Of a stretch of 63,838 nt of DNA, positions 6,803-14,855 are shown in pieces. Location: contig JARBUN010000017.1 of NCBI GenBank assembly GCA_029239635.1, positions 1 to 63,838 of the forward strand. The letters are read 5' to 3'. The position numbers were made by a program, and so were the translations under genes. Each line of letters opens with the position of its first letter. Position 1 is the first letter of the stretch. The stretch is from Microbacterium sp. GTDB taxonomy: Bacteria; Actinomycetota; Actinomycetes; Actinomycetales; Microbacteriaceae. Under the pieces are notes generated by a model. That model ran no database searches. It was not told where the DNA came from and saw only the letters and a list, made by a program, of their open reading frames with translations.

Positions 6803-9800
6803 TCAGCCGGGAAGGTCGAGGGGCTCGGTGGTCGTACCCGAGTCGGTCGAGTCGTCGGGGGCGACGCCGAGTAGTTCCGCGATCCGGGATGCCACGCCCG
6901 CGGGATCGCTGTAGAGGTCGAACGCGTGCACGCGCACGTAGTGCCAGCCGAGGCGCCGCAGGATCTGCGGACGGAGGCGCAGCGTCTCGCGCAGCGACTC
7001 GCCGATCGTCTCGGGATCGCTCTCGGCGACGACGGCCTTGCCGCCGTGACGGGCCACGAGCGGGAGAAGACCGCGGTAGTCGAGATCGACCTCGATGCCG
7101 AGGGCGCGCAGCTCACGCGCCAGGGCGCGCGTGAGCGGATCCGCGAGATCTTCGAGGCGGCTCTCGCGGCCGCGTGACGCGACGGAGCCGAGAATGCCCA
7201 TGAGCGTGGCGGCGCCGTGTTCGAGACGACCGTCGTCGAAGGCGGACGGGCGGATCGACGACACGATCACCATCGAGCGTCGCGCGCGCGTCATGCCGAC
7301 CGTGAGCAGGCGCTCCCCGTCGGGGGTCGACAGGTCGCCGAAGTCGCTCAGGACGCGGCCGTGGCGCGTGAGGCCGAAGCCGAGCGAGAACACGACGCGG
7401 TCGCGGCTCTCGGCCACGGACTCCTCGAGGGTCAGCACGGCGAAGGGCTCGGCGGCATCCCGGGACACGAAGGCGGCGACGTCGGAGCGTCCCGCGAGCG
7501 CCGCCTCGACGGACGCGCGGACGCGCTCTGCGTGGGTGCGGCTCGCGGTGACGACCATGAGCGACTCGGCCGCGCGGTTGACCGCGTGCTCGACGACGAT
7601 GCTGACGACGCGGGCGACCTCGGCATCCGGACTCTCGACCGCGCCGCTGATGGGGTGGGGCGCGCCCACGCCGTTCTCGACGTAGTCGACGCTGAGGCTG
7701 CCGCGACCGAGGTACGAACCGGCCCACGGGAGGGAGACGATCTCGCCGCCGTAGAACGCGTCGTTGACGAGCTGGGCGAGGTCTTCGCCGCCCGCGCGGT
7801 AGCTGCGCGTCAGCGTCTCGACGGGCAGGAGCTCGGCGATGCGCTCGAAGACCGAGACCTCGTCGAAGGGCACGTCGTCGGCCTCGTCGGGCACGGGCGC
7901 CATCGACGCGCTGACGCGGAACGGGGTGGGCTTCTGCACCACGGGATCGCCGAACAGCACGACCTGGCGGGCCCGGCGGAGCGCGGGGGCGGCCTCGGCG
8001 AGGCAGAGGGCGGCCGCGTCCGCGATGATGACGACGTCGAAGGCGAGGTCGATCGGCACGTCCGGGACCTCGTACGGCGACGCGAGCCACACGGGCGCGA
8101 GGGTGCGCAGGAGGGTGGGCGCGGCATCCGAGATCTCGGTGGCCGTGTGCAGACCGTCCTTCAAGGAGCGCTTCAGCGCGGCGGCCTCGTCGGGGTGATC
8201 GACGATGCCGATGCGCCACTGCTTCGCCAGCTCTGCGGCGAGAAGCGGACCCGCAGCGGCGGCGTGCGCCTCGTCGACGAGCCGGAAGTCGCGCTCCAGG
8301 CGGTCGACGACGGCCGTGTTGGCTCCGAGGAGGGCGCGGTCCGTGCGCAGGAGATGCTCGAGGGCCGACTGCCACCAGGCGAACTCGAACTCGTTGCCCA
8401 CGCGCTCTTCCGGAACGTGGCGCACGGACAGCTCGACGAGGAGCTGCTCCAGTCCCAGGCGGGCGAGCTCGGAGCGCAGCTGCGCGCGCTCGACGAGATT
8501 GTCGAAGAAGGTGGATTCGGCGGCGAGGCCCGCGAGCGTCCGCACGAGCTCGTGCACGGGCAGCGTCGCCAGACGCTCCGAGCCCTGGCGGCCCAGGATC
8601 TGATCGAGCTCCCCGAGCAGGGCGTCGACACGCTGCCAGGCGACGTGGACGTCGGCGAGGCCCAGGGGCACCTCCGGCGTCACTCCGGCGTCGACCACGC
8701 GCTGCCACTCGGTGCGCTGCTGCTGGATACGCACCAGCGCCTCGTACATGTCGGTCACGTGCACCCCGGGGCGCACGTACTCCTTGGACAGGCGCTTCAG
8801 GCGACGGCGGTTGGGCCCGCTCATCGGCGAGGCGTCGCGACGCGGCGAGTGGGCGTCGATGAGCTCGCCGAGGGGGCGCTCGAACACGCTCGGGCTGAAG
8901 CGGTCGAGCGACTCGCGGATGCCCTGCAGGAGCTTGAGGTAGGCGCCGAGCTCGGACACCGTCTGGAACGGACGCATGCGCGTCTGCGCGATGAGCTCGT
9001 ACCCGCGCTCGAGCAGTCGCGGAACGTCGTGCGTGTGGAGCTTGCCGGCCAGGTCGTGCGCGGCCCGCGCGTCTTCGGTGCGGGTGAAGCTCACGCCGTA
9101 CCACGGCGAGTCGTCCGGTCCGAAGCGGAACTCGCCGAGGCGTGCGGCCATCGCCAGCGCCCGCGCGGCCGCATCCCGGCGCCCGGCGAGCCGCTCCATC
9201 GTCGCGAGGTCGAAACGCGCCGCGGTCGAGGGCTGCGGAGACGTGGATGCCAGAGCCGTGAGCGCGCGGAGCACGTCGAGGGCCGAGACCCCCAGCGCCA
9301 GATGCGGCTCGGTGACGGCCGAGCGGTAGTCGCGCAGGACCGTGCGCAGGCGGATCAACGCGTCGTCGATCTCGGCGACCTTGGGCTGCTCGGCCTTCTC
9401 GTTGCGGCCGATCGCGCGGATGAGGTCGCGGCGGACGTGGTTCGGGGAGACGGCGAGGCCCGTGAGCCCGACACCGGCGAGGCGATGACGGATGCCGTCG
9501 AGGGTCGAACGCCGAGCACTCACCACGAGCACGCGCTTGCCGTCGTGGACGAGCTGGCCCACCGCGTTGATGACGGTCTGGGTGCCGCCGGTACCCGGCA
9601 GGGTGTGCACGGCCAGCGAGTGGCCGGCGACGATGCGGGCGAGCACGCGCTCCTGCTCGGCGTCGGCGTCGAGGAGGAGCGTGTCGGACGCCGGCGTGCG
9701 CTCGTCGGGGCTCACGATGACGGGGTCCTCGCGGCGCACGGTGATGCGGGCACGGTCGTCGGGGTGCCCGGCGAGGGCGTTCAGCAGCGTGTCGTCGAGG

Positions 9801-10534
9801 TGCTGCGTGTCGCGCGCCATGCCCGAACCCACGTCGGCGAACGACGAGATGACCAGCCGCGGGTGCACCACGAAGGTGGGGACGTGCGTGGTCAGGCGAC
9901 GGATGTGGTCGATGACCGGTTGCGGCTTGAACACGCCCTGGTCGTACGCGAGGCCCGCGAGGGCGGCGCTGTCGATGTGGATGCCGAGATGGCTGCGGAA
10001 CGCGCGCGCCAGTTCGGGGTTCATCACGAAGGCGCCGTGCAGCTTGAGTTCGAAGTCGCCGTTGTGCCGGCGGATCGCGAGGGGGCGGAGGAGGACGGGC
10101 GAGGACCACTCCACTCCCCCGATCTTCCACGCGGCGAGGCCGACCGCGAGGTGCACGGGCTCGAGGCCGCGCGCGGTGCGGAGCTCGACGTTCTTGGCCG
10201 TGATGCGTTCGGCGGCGAGCCTGGCCGTGCGCAGCGCCACTTCGTCGCGGAACAGGTTCGACAGGAGCGTCGCCCGGCCCGTGATGAACTGCGGCAGGGA
10301 GCCGGGGTGCGCCTTGGTGATGTCGATGCCGGCGTCGAGCGCGTCGTCGAACCGCAGGAGCGTGGAACGTCCGCCGAGGGCCGCCGCCTCCGTCCGGATG
10401 CGATCGCGCTCGGGGTCGGCGACATGGCGGACCACGATGCCGGGCTCCGACAGTCGCAGCTCGGCCGGATCGACGGTCGACGAGGACCCGTCTCCGTCGC
10501 CACCGCTCACGGTGTCATCCTCAGCTCGCCACAC
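6803..10534 (-). CDS. giant SF1 helicase-like protein with degenerate ATPase motifs
   Basis: A 1243-residue protein with the architecture of UvrD/DNA2-type superfamily 1 helicases. The Walker A position reads PGTGGTQT (residues 313-320), lacking the lysine. The Walker B position reads IIADAAAL (about 837-843) instead of DEAS. Motif III-like FGDPVVQKPT (861-870) and motif VI-like TVGMTRARRS remain. The C-terminal 100 residues (ILRRLGWHYVRVHAFDLYSDP) resemble the endonuclease-like end domain of large actinobacterial helicases. It is probably a DNA-binding protein with weak or no ATPase. The start may be the GTG at 10534, with a TAGTCT box 7 bases upstream, or the GTG at 10510 behind GAGGA. Confidence 0.8.
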   Translation of the reverse strand: MWRAEDDTVSGGDGDGSSSTVDPAELRLSEPGIVVRHVADPERDRIRTEAAALGGRSTLLRFDDALDAGIDITKAHPGSLPQFITGRATLLSNLFRDEVALRTARLAAERITAKNVELRTARGLEPVHLAVGLAAWKIGGVEWSSPVLLRPLAIRRHNGDFELKLHGAFVMNPELARAFRSHLGIHIDSAALAGLAYDQGVFKPQPVIDHIRRLTTHVPTFVVHPRLVISSFADVGSGMARDTQHLDDTLLNALAGHPDDRARITVRREDPVIVSPDERTPASDTLLLDADAEQERVLARIVAGHSLAVHTLPGTGGTQTVINAVGQLVHDGKRVLVVSARRSTLDGIRHRLAGVGLTGLAVSPNHVRRDLIRAIGRNEKAEQPKVAEIDDALIRLRTVLRDYRSAVTEPHLALGVSALDVLRALTALASTSPQPSTAARFDLATMERLAGRRDAAARALAMAARLGEFRFGPDDSPWYGVSFTRTEDARAAHDLAGKLHTHDVPRLLERGYELIAQTRMRPFQTVSELGAYLKLLQGIRESLDRFSPSVFERPLGELIDAHSPRRDASPMSGPNRRRLKRLSKEYVRPGVHVTDMYEALVRIQQQRTEWQRVVDAGVTPEVPLGLADVHVAWQRVDALLGELDQILGRQGSERLATLPVHELVRTLAGLAAESTFFDNLVERAQLRSELARLGLEQLLVELSVRHVPEERVGNEFEFAWWQSALEHLLRTDRALLGANTAVVDRLERDFRLVDEAHAAAAGPLLAAELAKQWRIGIVDHPDEAAALKRSLKDGLHTATEISDAAPTLLRTLAPVWLASPYEVPDVPIDLAFDVVIIADAAALCLAEAAPALRRARQVVLFGDPVVQKPTPFRVSASMAPVPDEADDVPFDEVSVFERIAELLPVETLTRSYRAGGEDLAQLVNDAFYGGEIVSLPWAGSYLGRGSLSVDYVENGVGAPHPISGAVESPDAEVARVVSIVVEHAVNRAAESLMVVTASRTHAERVRASVEAALAGRSDVAAFVSRDAAEPFAVLTLEESVAESRDRVVFSLGFGLTRHGRVLSDFGDLSTPDGERLLTVGMTRARRSMVIVSSIRPSAFDDGRLEHGAATLMGILGSVASRGRESRLEDLADPLTRALARELRALGIEVDLDYRGLLPLVARHGGKAVVAESDPETIGESLRETLRLRPQILRRLGWHYVRVHAFDLYSDPAGVASRIAELLGVAPDDSTDSGTTTEPLDLPG

Positions 10535-10709
10535 ACCTGCCAGACTAAGCCGGGCATCTGTGGTTCGCGCGTAGCCGGGGCGGGTTTTGCGGGAATCCGC
10601 GACACGCCGTCGGATCGGCTGTTCCTCCCCAGGATGCCAAATCGCGAGGTCGTCCCCGGTTCCCGGTCGAAGCCCGACGGGCGGTCTCGCCGGTCACGAG
10701 GATGAGCGC

Positions 10710-11243
10710 ATGAACAGAGTCACCAGCACCGAGTACGACAGTCCGGTCGGCCCGATCCTCCTCACCTTCGTCGACGATGCGCTCGTGCGGCTCGACGTCG
10801 CCCATGACGGCATCGACCTCGCCCGGGCCGATATCGCGCAGCGCCTGGGAGTCCTGCCCGAACCCGACCCCGAGGGGGCGGTCGACCTGCGCGTCCAGCT
10901 CGACGAGTACTTCGACGGCGCGCGGCGGCACTTCGACGTGCCGCTGGACTGGCGGCTCGTGCAGGGCTTCACACGGACGGCGCTGCAGGCCACGATCGAC
11001 ATCCCCTACGGGGAGATGTCGTCGTACGGCGAGGTGGCGATCCTCGCGGGCGCGCCGGGAGCCGCGCGCGCCGTGGGGACGGCCTGCGCGAAGAGCCCGT
11101 TCTCCCTCGTCGTACCCGTGCACCGCGTCGTACGGGCCGACGGATCGATCGGCGAGTACGGCGGGCACCCCGAGGTGAAGGAGTATCTGCTGTCGCTCGA
11201 GAATGATGTGGTGCTCGGCGACGGACTGCGCGGGACGGGGTGA
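10710..11243 (+). CDS. alkyltransferase-like protein (MGMT/Ogt fold, no active cysteine)
   Basis: A 177-residue member of the O6-alkylguanine-DNA alkyltransferase family. The N-terminal domain, the HTH (SSYGEVAILAGAPGAARAVG) and the C-terminal DGSIGEYGG are all present. The active-site PCHRV motif reads PVHRV: residue 137, codon 11118-11120, is GTG (valine). Without the acceptor cysteine it cannot repair by alkyl transfer. It is therefore like the ATL proteins, which bind O6-alkylguanine and hand it to nucleotide excision repair, although those usually have Trp or Ala here. The ATG at 10710 has GAGGA 7 bases upstream. It stands alone, divergent from the helicase-like gene; nothing else is seen in the 175 bases between them. 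Confidence 0.85.
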   Translation: MNRVTSTEYDSPVGPILLTFVDDALVRLDVAHDGIDLARADIAQRLGVLPEPDPEGAVDLRVQLDEYFDGARRHFDVPLDWRLVQGFTRTALQATIDIPYGEMSSYGEVAILAGAPGAARAVGTACAKSPFSLVVPVHRVVRADGSIGEYGGHPEVKEYLLSLENDVVLGDGLRGTG

Positions 11244-11245
11244 GG

Positions 11246-11353
11246 GCGGTGCGTCCGGCGGGGCGTGTGCGTCCGGCGAGGGGCGTACGTCCCACGGGGC
11301 GTGTGCGTCCGGCGAGGTCGGTGCGTGCGGCGAGGGCGGTACGTCTGGCGAGG
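11246..11353 (+). repeat. degenerate 17-19-bp tandem repeat
   Basis: About six imperfect copies of a unit resembling GGGCGTGTGCGTCCGGCGA lie between two convergent genes. Copies 2 and 4 are identical; the others differ by 2-5 bases. No gene is seen on either strand. Confidence 0.75.
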
Positions 11354-11368
11354 TGCCCGACGCGAGGA

Positions 11369-11405
11369 GCGCCCGGCCCGCGGCTGTCGCCGACGGACCG
11401 GGCGC
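11369..11405 (-). terminator. hairpin after the symporter gene
   Basis: GCGCCCGG (11369-11376) pairs with CCGGGCGC (11398-11405), extended by inner GC pairs. It lies 22 bases past the stop of the symporter. There is no T run. Confidence 0.5.
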
Positions 11406-11426
11406 CCCTCCTCCGGATCGGGTTCC

Positions 11427-13043
11427 TCAGTGGTGGGAGGCCTTCTCCGCACCGAAGCCGGTGAGCGAACGCACGTCCATCTCCGCCGCCTTTCCGGCGT
11501 CCTCGGCGCGGCGGGAGGTGATCGAGCCGAGCCAGCCGAGCAGGAAGCCCAGGGGGATGGACACGATGCCCGGGTTGTTCAGCGGCCAGATCGCCACGCC
11601 GGTGTCGACGAACACACTGGTGGGCGTTCCCCAGAAGACCGGCGAGAGGAAGATCAGCACGAGGGCGGACCCGAGACCGCCGTACATGCTCCACACCGCG
11701 CCGCGCGTGGTGAACCGGCGCCAGAAGAGCGAGTACAGGATGGTCGGGAGGTTCGCCGAGGCCGCCACGGCGAAGGCCAGAGCGACGAGGAACGCCACGT
11801 TCTGGCCCTGCACCCCGATGCCGCCGATGATCGCGAGCACGCCGATGACGATCACCGTGCGTCGAGCGACCTTGACCTCTCCGTCCGGCGGGACGTTGCC
11901 CTTCTTCACGACGCTCGCGTAGATGTCATGGGCGAACGACGCGGCAGCGGTGATGGTCAGACCGGCGACCACCGCGAGGATCGTCGCGAACGCCACCGCC
12001 GAGATGAACCCGAGCAGGATCGGGCCGCCGAGGGCCAGAGCCAGCAGCGGGGCCGCCGCGTTGACGCCTCCCGGCGCCGCGAGGATGGCATCCGGCCCGA
12101 CGAGGGCACCCGCGCCGTAACCGAGCACGAGAGTGAGGATGTAGAACAGGCCGATGAGCCAGATGGCCCAGACCACCGAACGACGGGCCTCCTTGGCCGT
12201 CGGGACCGTGTAGAAGCGCATGAGCACGTGCGGCAGACCCGCCGTGCCGAGCACCAGCGCGAGCGCCAGGGAGATGAAGTCCCACGGGTTCTTGCCGTAC
12301 TGAAGGCCGGGTGCGAGCACCGCCTCCCCCTTCGGCGACGCGGCGACGGCAGCCTCGAGGAGCGTGTTGAGGTTGAACCCGTTGATCGCGAGCACCCAGA
12401 TCGTCATGACCACGGCGCCGCCGATCAGCAGGAACGCCTTGACGATCTGCACCCACGTGGTGCCCTTCATGCCACCGATGAGCACGTAGACGATCATCAG
12501 GAGACCGACCACCGCGACGACGATCGACTGCCCCACCCGCTCCGTGATCCCGAGCAGAAGGGAGACGAGTCCGCCCGCCCCCGCCATCTGCGCGAGCAGA
12601 TAGAAGAAGCACACGGCGAGGGTCGTGATCGCCGCCGCCATGCGCACGGGGCGCTCCCGCAGACGGAACGAGAGCACGTCGGCCATCGTGAACTTGCCGG
12701 TGTTGCGCATGAGCTCCGCCACCAGCAGCAGCGCCACGAGCCAGGCGACGAGGAAGCCGATGGAGTAGAGGAAGCCGTCGTACCCGTTGATCGCGATCGC
12801 GCCGACGATCCCGAGGAACGACGCCGCCGAGAGGTAGTCGCCCGCGATGGCGAAACCGTTCTGAGGTCCGGTGAAGGAGCGCCCCGCGGCGTAGTAGTCG
12901 GCCGCGGTCTTGCTGTTGCGGCTGGCCCGGATGACGATGAACAGGGTCACGGCGACGAAGGCGCCGAAGATCGAGATGTTCAGGACGGGGTTGTTCTCCA
13001 CCGTCTGAACGGCGGCGTGGACGGTGCCGAAGACCTCGTTCAT
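11427..13043 (-). CDS. monocarboxylate/acetate:sodium symporter (SSS family, ActP/MctC-like)
   Basis: A 538-residue integral membrane protein with about 13 hydrophobic segments. The solute:sodium symporter pattern includes ADYYAAGRSFTGPQNGFAIAGDYLSAASFLG near the N-terminus and the long GPILLGFISAVAFATILAVVAGLTITAA segment. It takes up acetate, pyruvate or propionate. Its start ATG overlaps the stop of the DUF485 gene (ATGA), so the two are translationally coupled. The same pair occurs as mctB-mctC in Corynebacterium, where the LuxR-type regulator RamA controls it; a RamA-like gene is divergent here. Confidence 0.9.
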   Translation of the reverse strand: MNEVFGTVHAAVQTVENNPVLNISIFGAFVAVTLFIVIRASRNSKTAADYYAAGRSFTGPQNGFAIAGDYLSAASFLGIVGAIAINGYDGFLYSIGFLVAWLVALLLVAELMRNTGKFTMADVLSFRLRERPVRMAAAITTLAVCFFYLLAQMAGAGGLVSLLLGITERVGQSIVVAVVGLLMIVYVLIGGMKGTTWVQIVKAFLLIGGAVVMTIWVLAINGFNLNTLLEAAVAASPKGEAVLAPGLQYGKNPWDFISLALALVLGTAGLPHVLMRFYTVPTAKEARRSVVWAIWLIGLFYILTLVLGYGAGALVGPDAILAAPGGVNAAAPLLALALGGPILLGFISAVAFATILAVVAGLTITAAASFAHDIYASVVKKGNVPPDGEVKVARRTVIVIGVLAIIGGIGVQGQNVAFLVALAFAVAASANLPTILYSLFWRRFTTRGAVWSMYGGLGSALVLIFLSPVFWGTPTSVFVDTGVAIWPLNNPGIVSIPLGFLLGWLGSITSRRAEDAGKAAEMDVRSLTGFGAEKASHH

Positions 13044-13393
13044 GCGGTCCCCCGCTCGGTGCGCTCGAGCTCGTCGCGCATCTGCTCGGCGAGAGGATCG
13101 AGCCGCCGGTTCGCGTAGGCGACGTAACCCATCGTGATCGCGAACGTCGTGACGAACTGGCCGAGACCGAACACGAGCCCGACCGTCACCGCACCGAACA
13201 CGGGCTGCGCCATGAACTCGGGAGCGAACGACGACAGCAGCACGTAGACGAAGTACCAGACGAGGAACGCGACCGCGAGCGGGAAGATGAAGCGGCGTTG
13301 ACGCTTCTTCAGCTCCCGGAACGGTGCGGACTCCTCGACCGCGATGTAGTCGACGCCGCCGCGGTGAGCGGGGTCGATCCTTCTGTCCGTCAT
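13040..13393 (-). CDS. DUF485 domain membrane protein (symporter partner)
   Basis: A 117-residue protein with two transmembrane segments (FIFPLAVAFLVWYFVYVLLSSFAP and a second around GLVFGLGQFVTTFAITMGYVAY), matching DUF485. These small proteins are always found just upstream of ActP/MctC-type symporters and probably aid their assembly. The ATG at 13393 has a strong AAGGAGG ribosome binding site. The final codon overlaps the symporter start by four bases. Confidence 0.9.
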   Translation of the reverse strand: MTDRRIDPAHRGGVDYIAVEESAPFRELKKRQRRFIFPLAVAFLVWYFVYVLLSSFAPEFMAQPVFGAVTVGLVFGLGQFVTTFAITMGYVAYANRRLDPLAEQMRDELERTERGTA

Positions 13394-13537
13394 GTGGCCT
13401 CCTTGCCTCATGGGACCGGTGCAACATCGCACCGATGGGGGGATGATGACCCGGGATGGTGGAAGCGCTCCCGGTGGTAGGGTCGACGCTACGAAAGGCG
13501 GCGACGCAGCCGTCACCCCCGGAAGTAGGTAGTTCTC

Positions 13538-14389
13538 TTGGGAGCACCGACCGTTCTTCGCGACGACGCGACACTCGTGTCGCACGCCGTCGCCGAACTC
13601 GCGCGCCGGACCCATTTCCCCCTCGCGTTCGGCGGCCTCGAGCACGACGGAGCCGTCCACGTCACGACCATCGTCGGGGCGCGCACCCGCAGCATCGAGG
13701 GACTCGTCGTCCGCGCGGAGCGCGGGCTCGGCGGGCGCGCTCTCGTCGAGCGACGCCCGCGGATGACCCTTGACTACCGCACCGCCCGCTCCATCACGCA
13801 CGACTACGACCGCGCCATCCTGGGCGAGGGCATCGCGACACTGTTCGCCGTCCCGGTGCTCGTCCGCGGCCACGCGCGAGGGGTCCTGTACTGCGGATCC
13901 TGGGCGCAGGCGCCGGTCGGCGACCTCGAGGCGCGCCCGGCGTTCGACGTCGCGGGAGAACTCGGCACCGAGCTCCGCGTACGCGAAGAGGTGGATCGCC
14001 GGCTCTCCACGATGCCGTCGGGCGACAACGGACTGAGCGTCGGCGTCCGCGAAGAGATCCGCGAGAGCTACGCCCAACTGCGCAGCATCGCCGCCACGGT
14101 CGGCGACGAGGACGTGCGCCGGCGTCTGGAAGAGCTCGAGTCGCGGTTGGCCGCCCTCACCGGCGATGCCCCGCGCACCGGCGAGGACGCCGAGATCCAC
14201 CTCTCGCGCCGCGAGATCGACGTGCTCGCGTGCGCCGCCGTCGGGTCGACGAACGGCGAGATCGCGGCATCCCTGCACCTCCGCGAGACCACCGTCAAGT
14301 CGTACCTGGCCTCGGCGATGGCCAAGCTCGACGCCTCGACGCGGCACGCCGCGGTGGCCCGCGCGCGACGGGCGGGCCTGCTTCCCTGA
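13538..14389 (+). CDS. LuxR-type regulator with GAF-like domain (RamA-like)
   Basis: A 283-residue protein. Residues 10-150 look like a GAF sensor domain, a helical linker follows, and residues 218-283 are a LuxR/FixJ helix-turn-helix (LSRREIDVLACAAVGSTNGEIAASLHLRETTVKSYL). The start is a TTG at 13538, with GGAAGTAGG upstream. This domain order is that of RamA, the acetate-metabolism regulator of Corynebacterium glutamicum. The gene is divergent from the DUF485/symporter operon, so it probably controls monocarboxylate uptake. It is not a two-component receiver protein, since no phospho-acceptor aspartate domain is present. Confidence 0.8.
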   Translation: MGAPTVLRDDATLVSHAVAELARRTHFPLAFGGLEHDGAVHVTTIVGARTRSIEGLVVRAERGLGGRALVERRPRMTLDYRTARSITHDYDRAILGEGIATLFAVPVLVRGHARGVLYCGSWAQAPVGDLEARPAFDVAGELGTELRVREEVDRRLSTMPSGDNGLSVGVREEIRESYAQLRSIAATVGDEDVRRRLEELESRLAALTGDAPRTGEDAEIHLSRREIDVLACAAVGSTNGEIAASLHLRETTVKSYLASAMAKLDASTRHAAVARARRAGLLP

Positions 14390-14473
14390 CGCTCCGGTGG
14401 GACCTCTGTGCGGTCGGTGGGAATCCCCTGGAAATGGATGCCGAGGCTTGAGAGCCGCGCGGATTCTCGGCAT

Positions 14474-14513
14474 CGTGGCTGGCTCCTGTCGTCGACAAAG
14501 AAGGAGAGCCACG
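14474..14513 (+). promoter_or_regulatory. hairpin sequestering the ribosome binding site of the HesB-like gene
   Basis: CGTGGCT-GG-CTCCT (14474-14487) pairs with AGGAG-AGCCACG (14502-14513), giving 12 base pairs with a 2-base bulge and a 14-base loop. The AGGAG in the right arm is the ribosome binding site, and the stem ends one base before the ATG at 14515. An earlier hairpin, GATGCCGAG/CTCGGCATC (14437-14474), abuts it and shares one base. Translation would need this stem to open. Confidence 0.6.
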
Positions 14514-14514
14514 A

Positions 14515-14799
14515 ATGCTGACGCTCACCGAAGAGGCCACGACCGCCGTCAAGACCATCACCGCGCAGTACCCCGACGCCGCCCAGGGCGGGGTGCGCAT
14601 CGAGGGCGCGGGTTCGCCCGAGTCCCAGTTCTCGCTGTCGGTCGTCGACGGCCCGCAGCCGCAGGACGCCGTCGTCGAGCACGCCGGCGCCCGGGTGTTC
14701 CTCGACAGCGACGCCGCCGCGGTCCTCGACGACCGCGTCCTCGACGCGCAGATCGACCCCCAGGGTTCCGTCCAGTTCGCGGTGACCTCCGCCGCCTGA
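14515..14799 (+). CDS. HesB/IscA-like fold protein without cysteines
   Basis: A 94-residue protein that follows the A-type iron-sulfur carrier fold (MLTLTEEATTAVKTI..., then GVRIEGAGSPESQFSLSVVDGPQPQD and VFLDSDAAAVLDDRVLD). The three cysteines that bind iron-sulfur clusters in IscA/ErpA are all absent; the protein has no cysteine at all. It cannot be a cluster carrier in the usual way. Actinobacteria often carry such proteins and they are annotated only by fold. Its ribosome binding site AAGGAG is inside a stable hairpin. A terminator follows. Confidence 0.75.
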   Translation: MLTLTEEATTAVKTITAQYPDAAQGGVRIEGAGSPESQFSLSVVDGPQPQDAVVEHAGARVFLDSDAAAVLDDRVLDAQIDPQGSVQFAVTSAA

Positions 14800-14811
14800 C
14801 GCGCGCTGTTT

Positions 14812-14846
14812 CGACGATGCCCCGGCCGTGCGCCGGGGCATCGTCG
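14812..14846. terminator. terminator between convergent genes
   Basis: CGACGATGCCCCGGC (14812-14826) and its perfect complement (14832-14846) form a 15-bp stem with a 5-base loop, followed by TTTC on the plus strand. It can serve the HesB-like gene and the convergent membrane protein. Confidence 0.85.
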
Positions 14847-14855
14847 TTTCGCGGG

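Noticed and set aside
7217..10705. Very long open frames antisense to the giant helicase-like gene (up to 1162 codons on the plus strand)
   Set aside because: They are Arg/Gly/Asp-rich low-complexity translations caused by high GC at third positions of the real gene and show no domain. The same is true opposite dnaE2 (45267-48533) and opposite the apionate genes.
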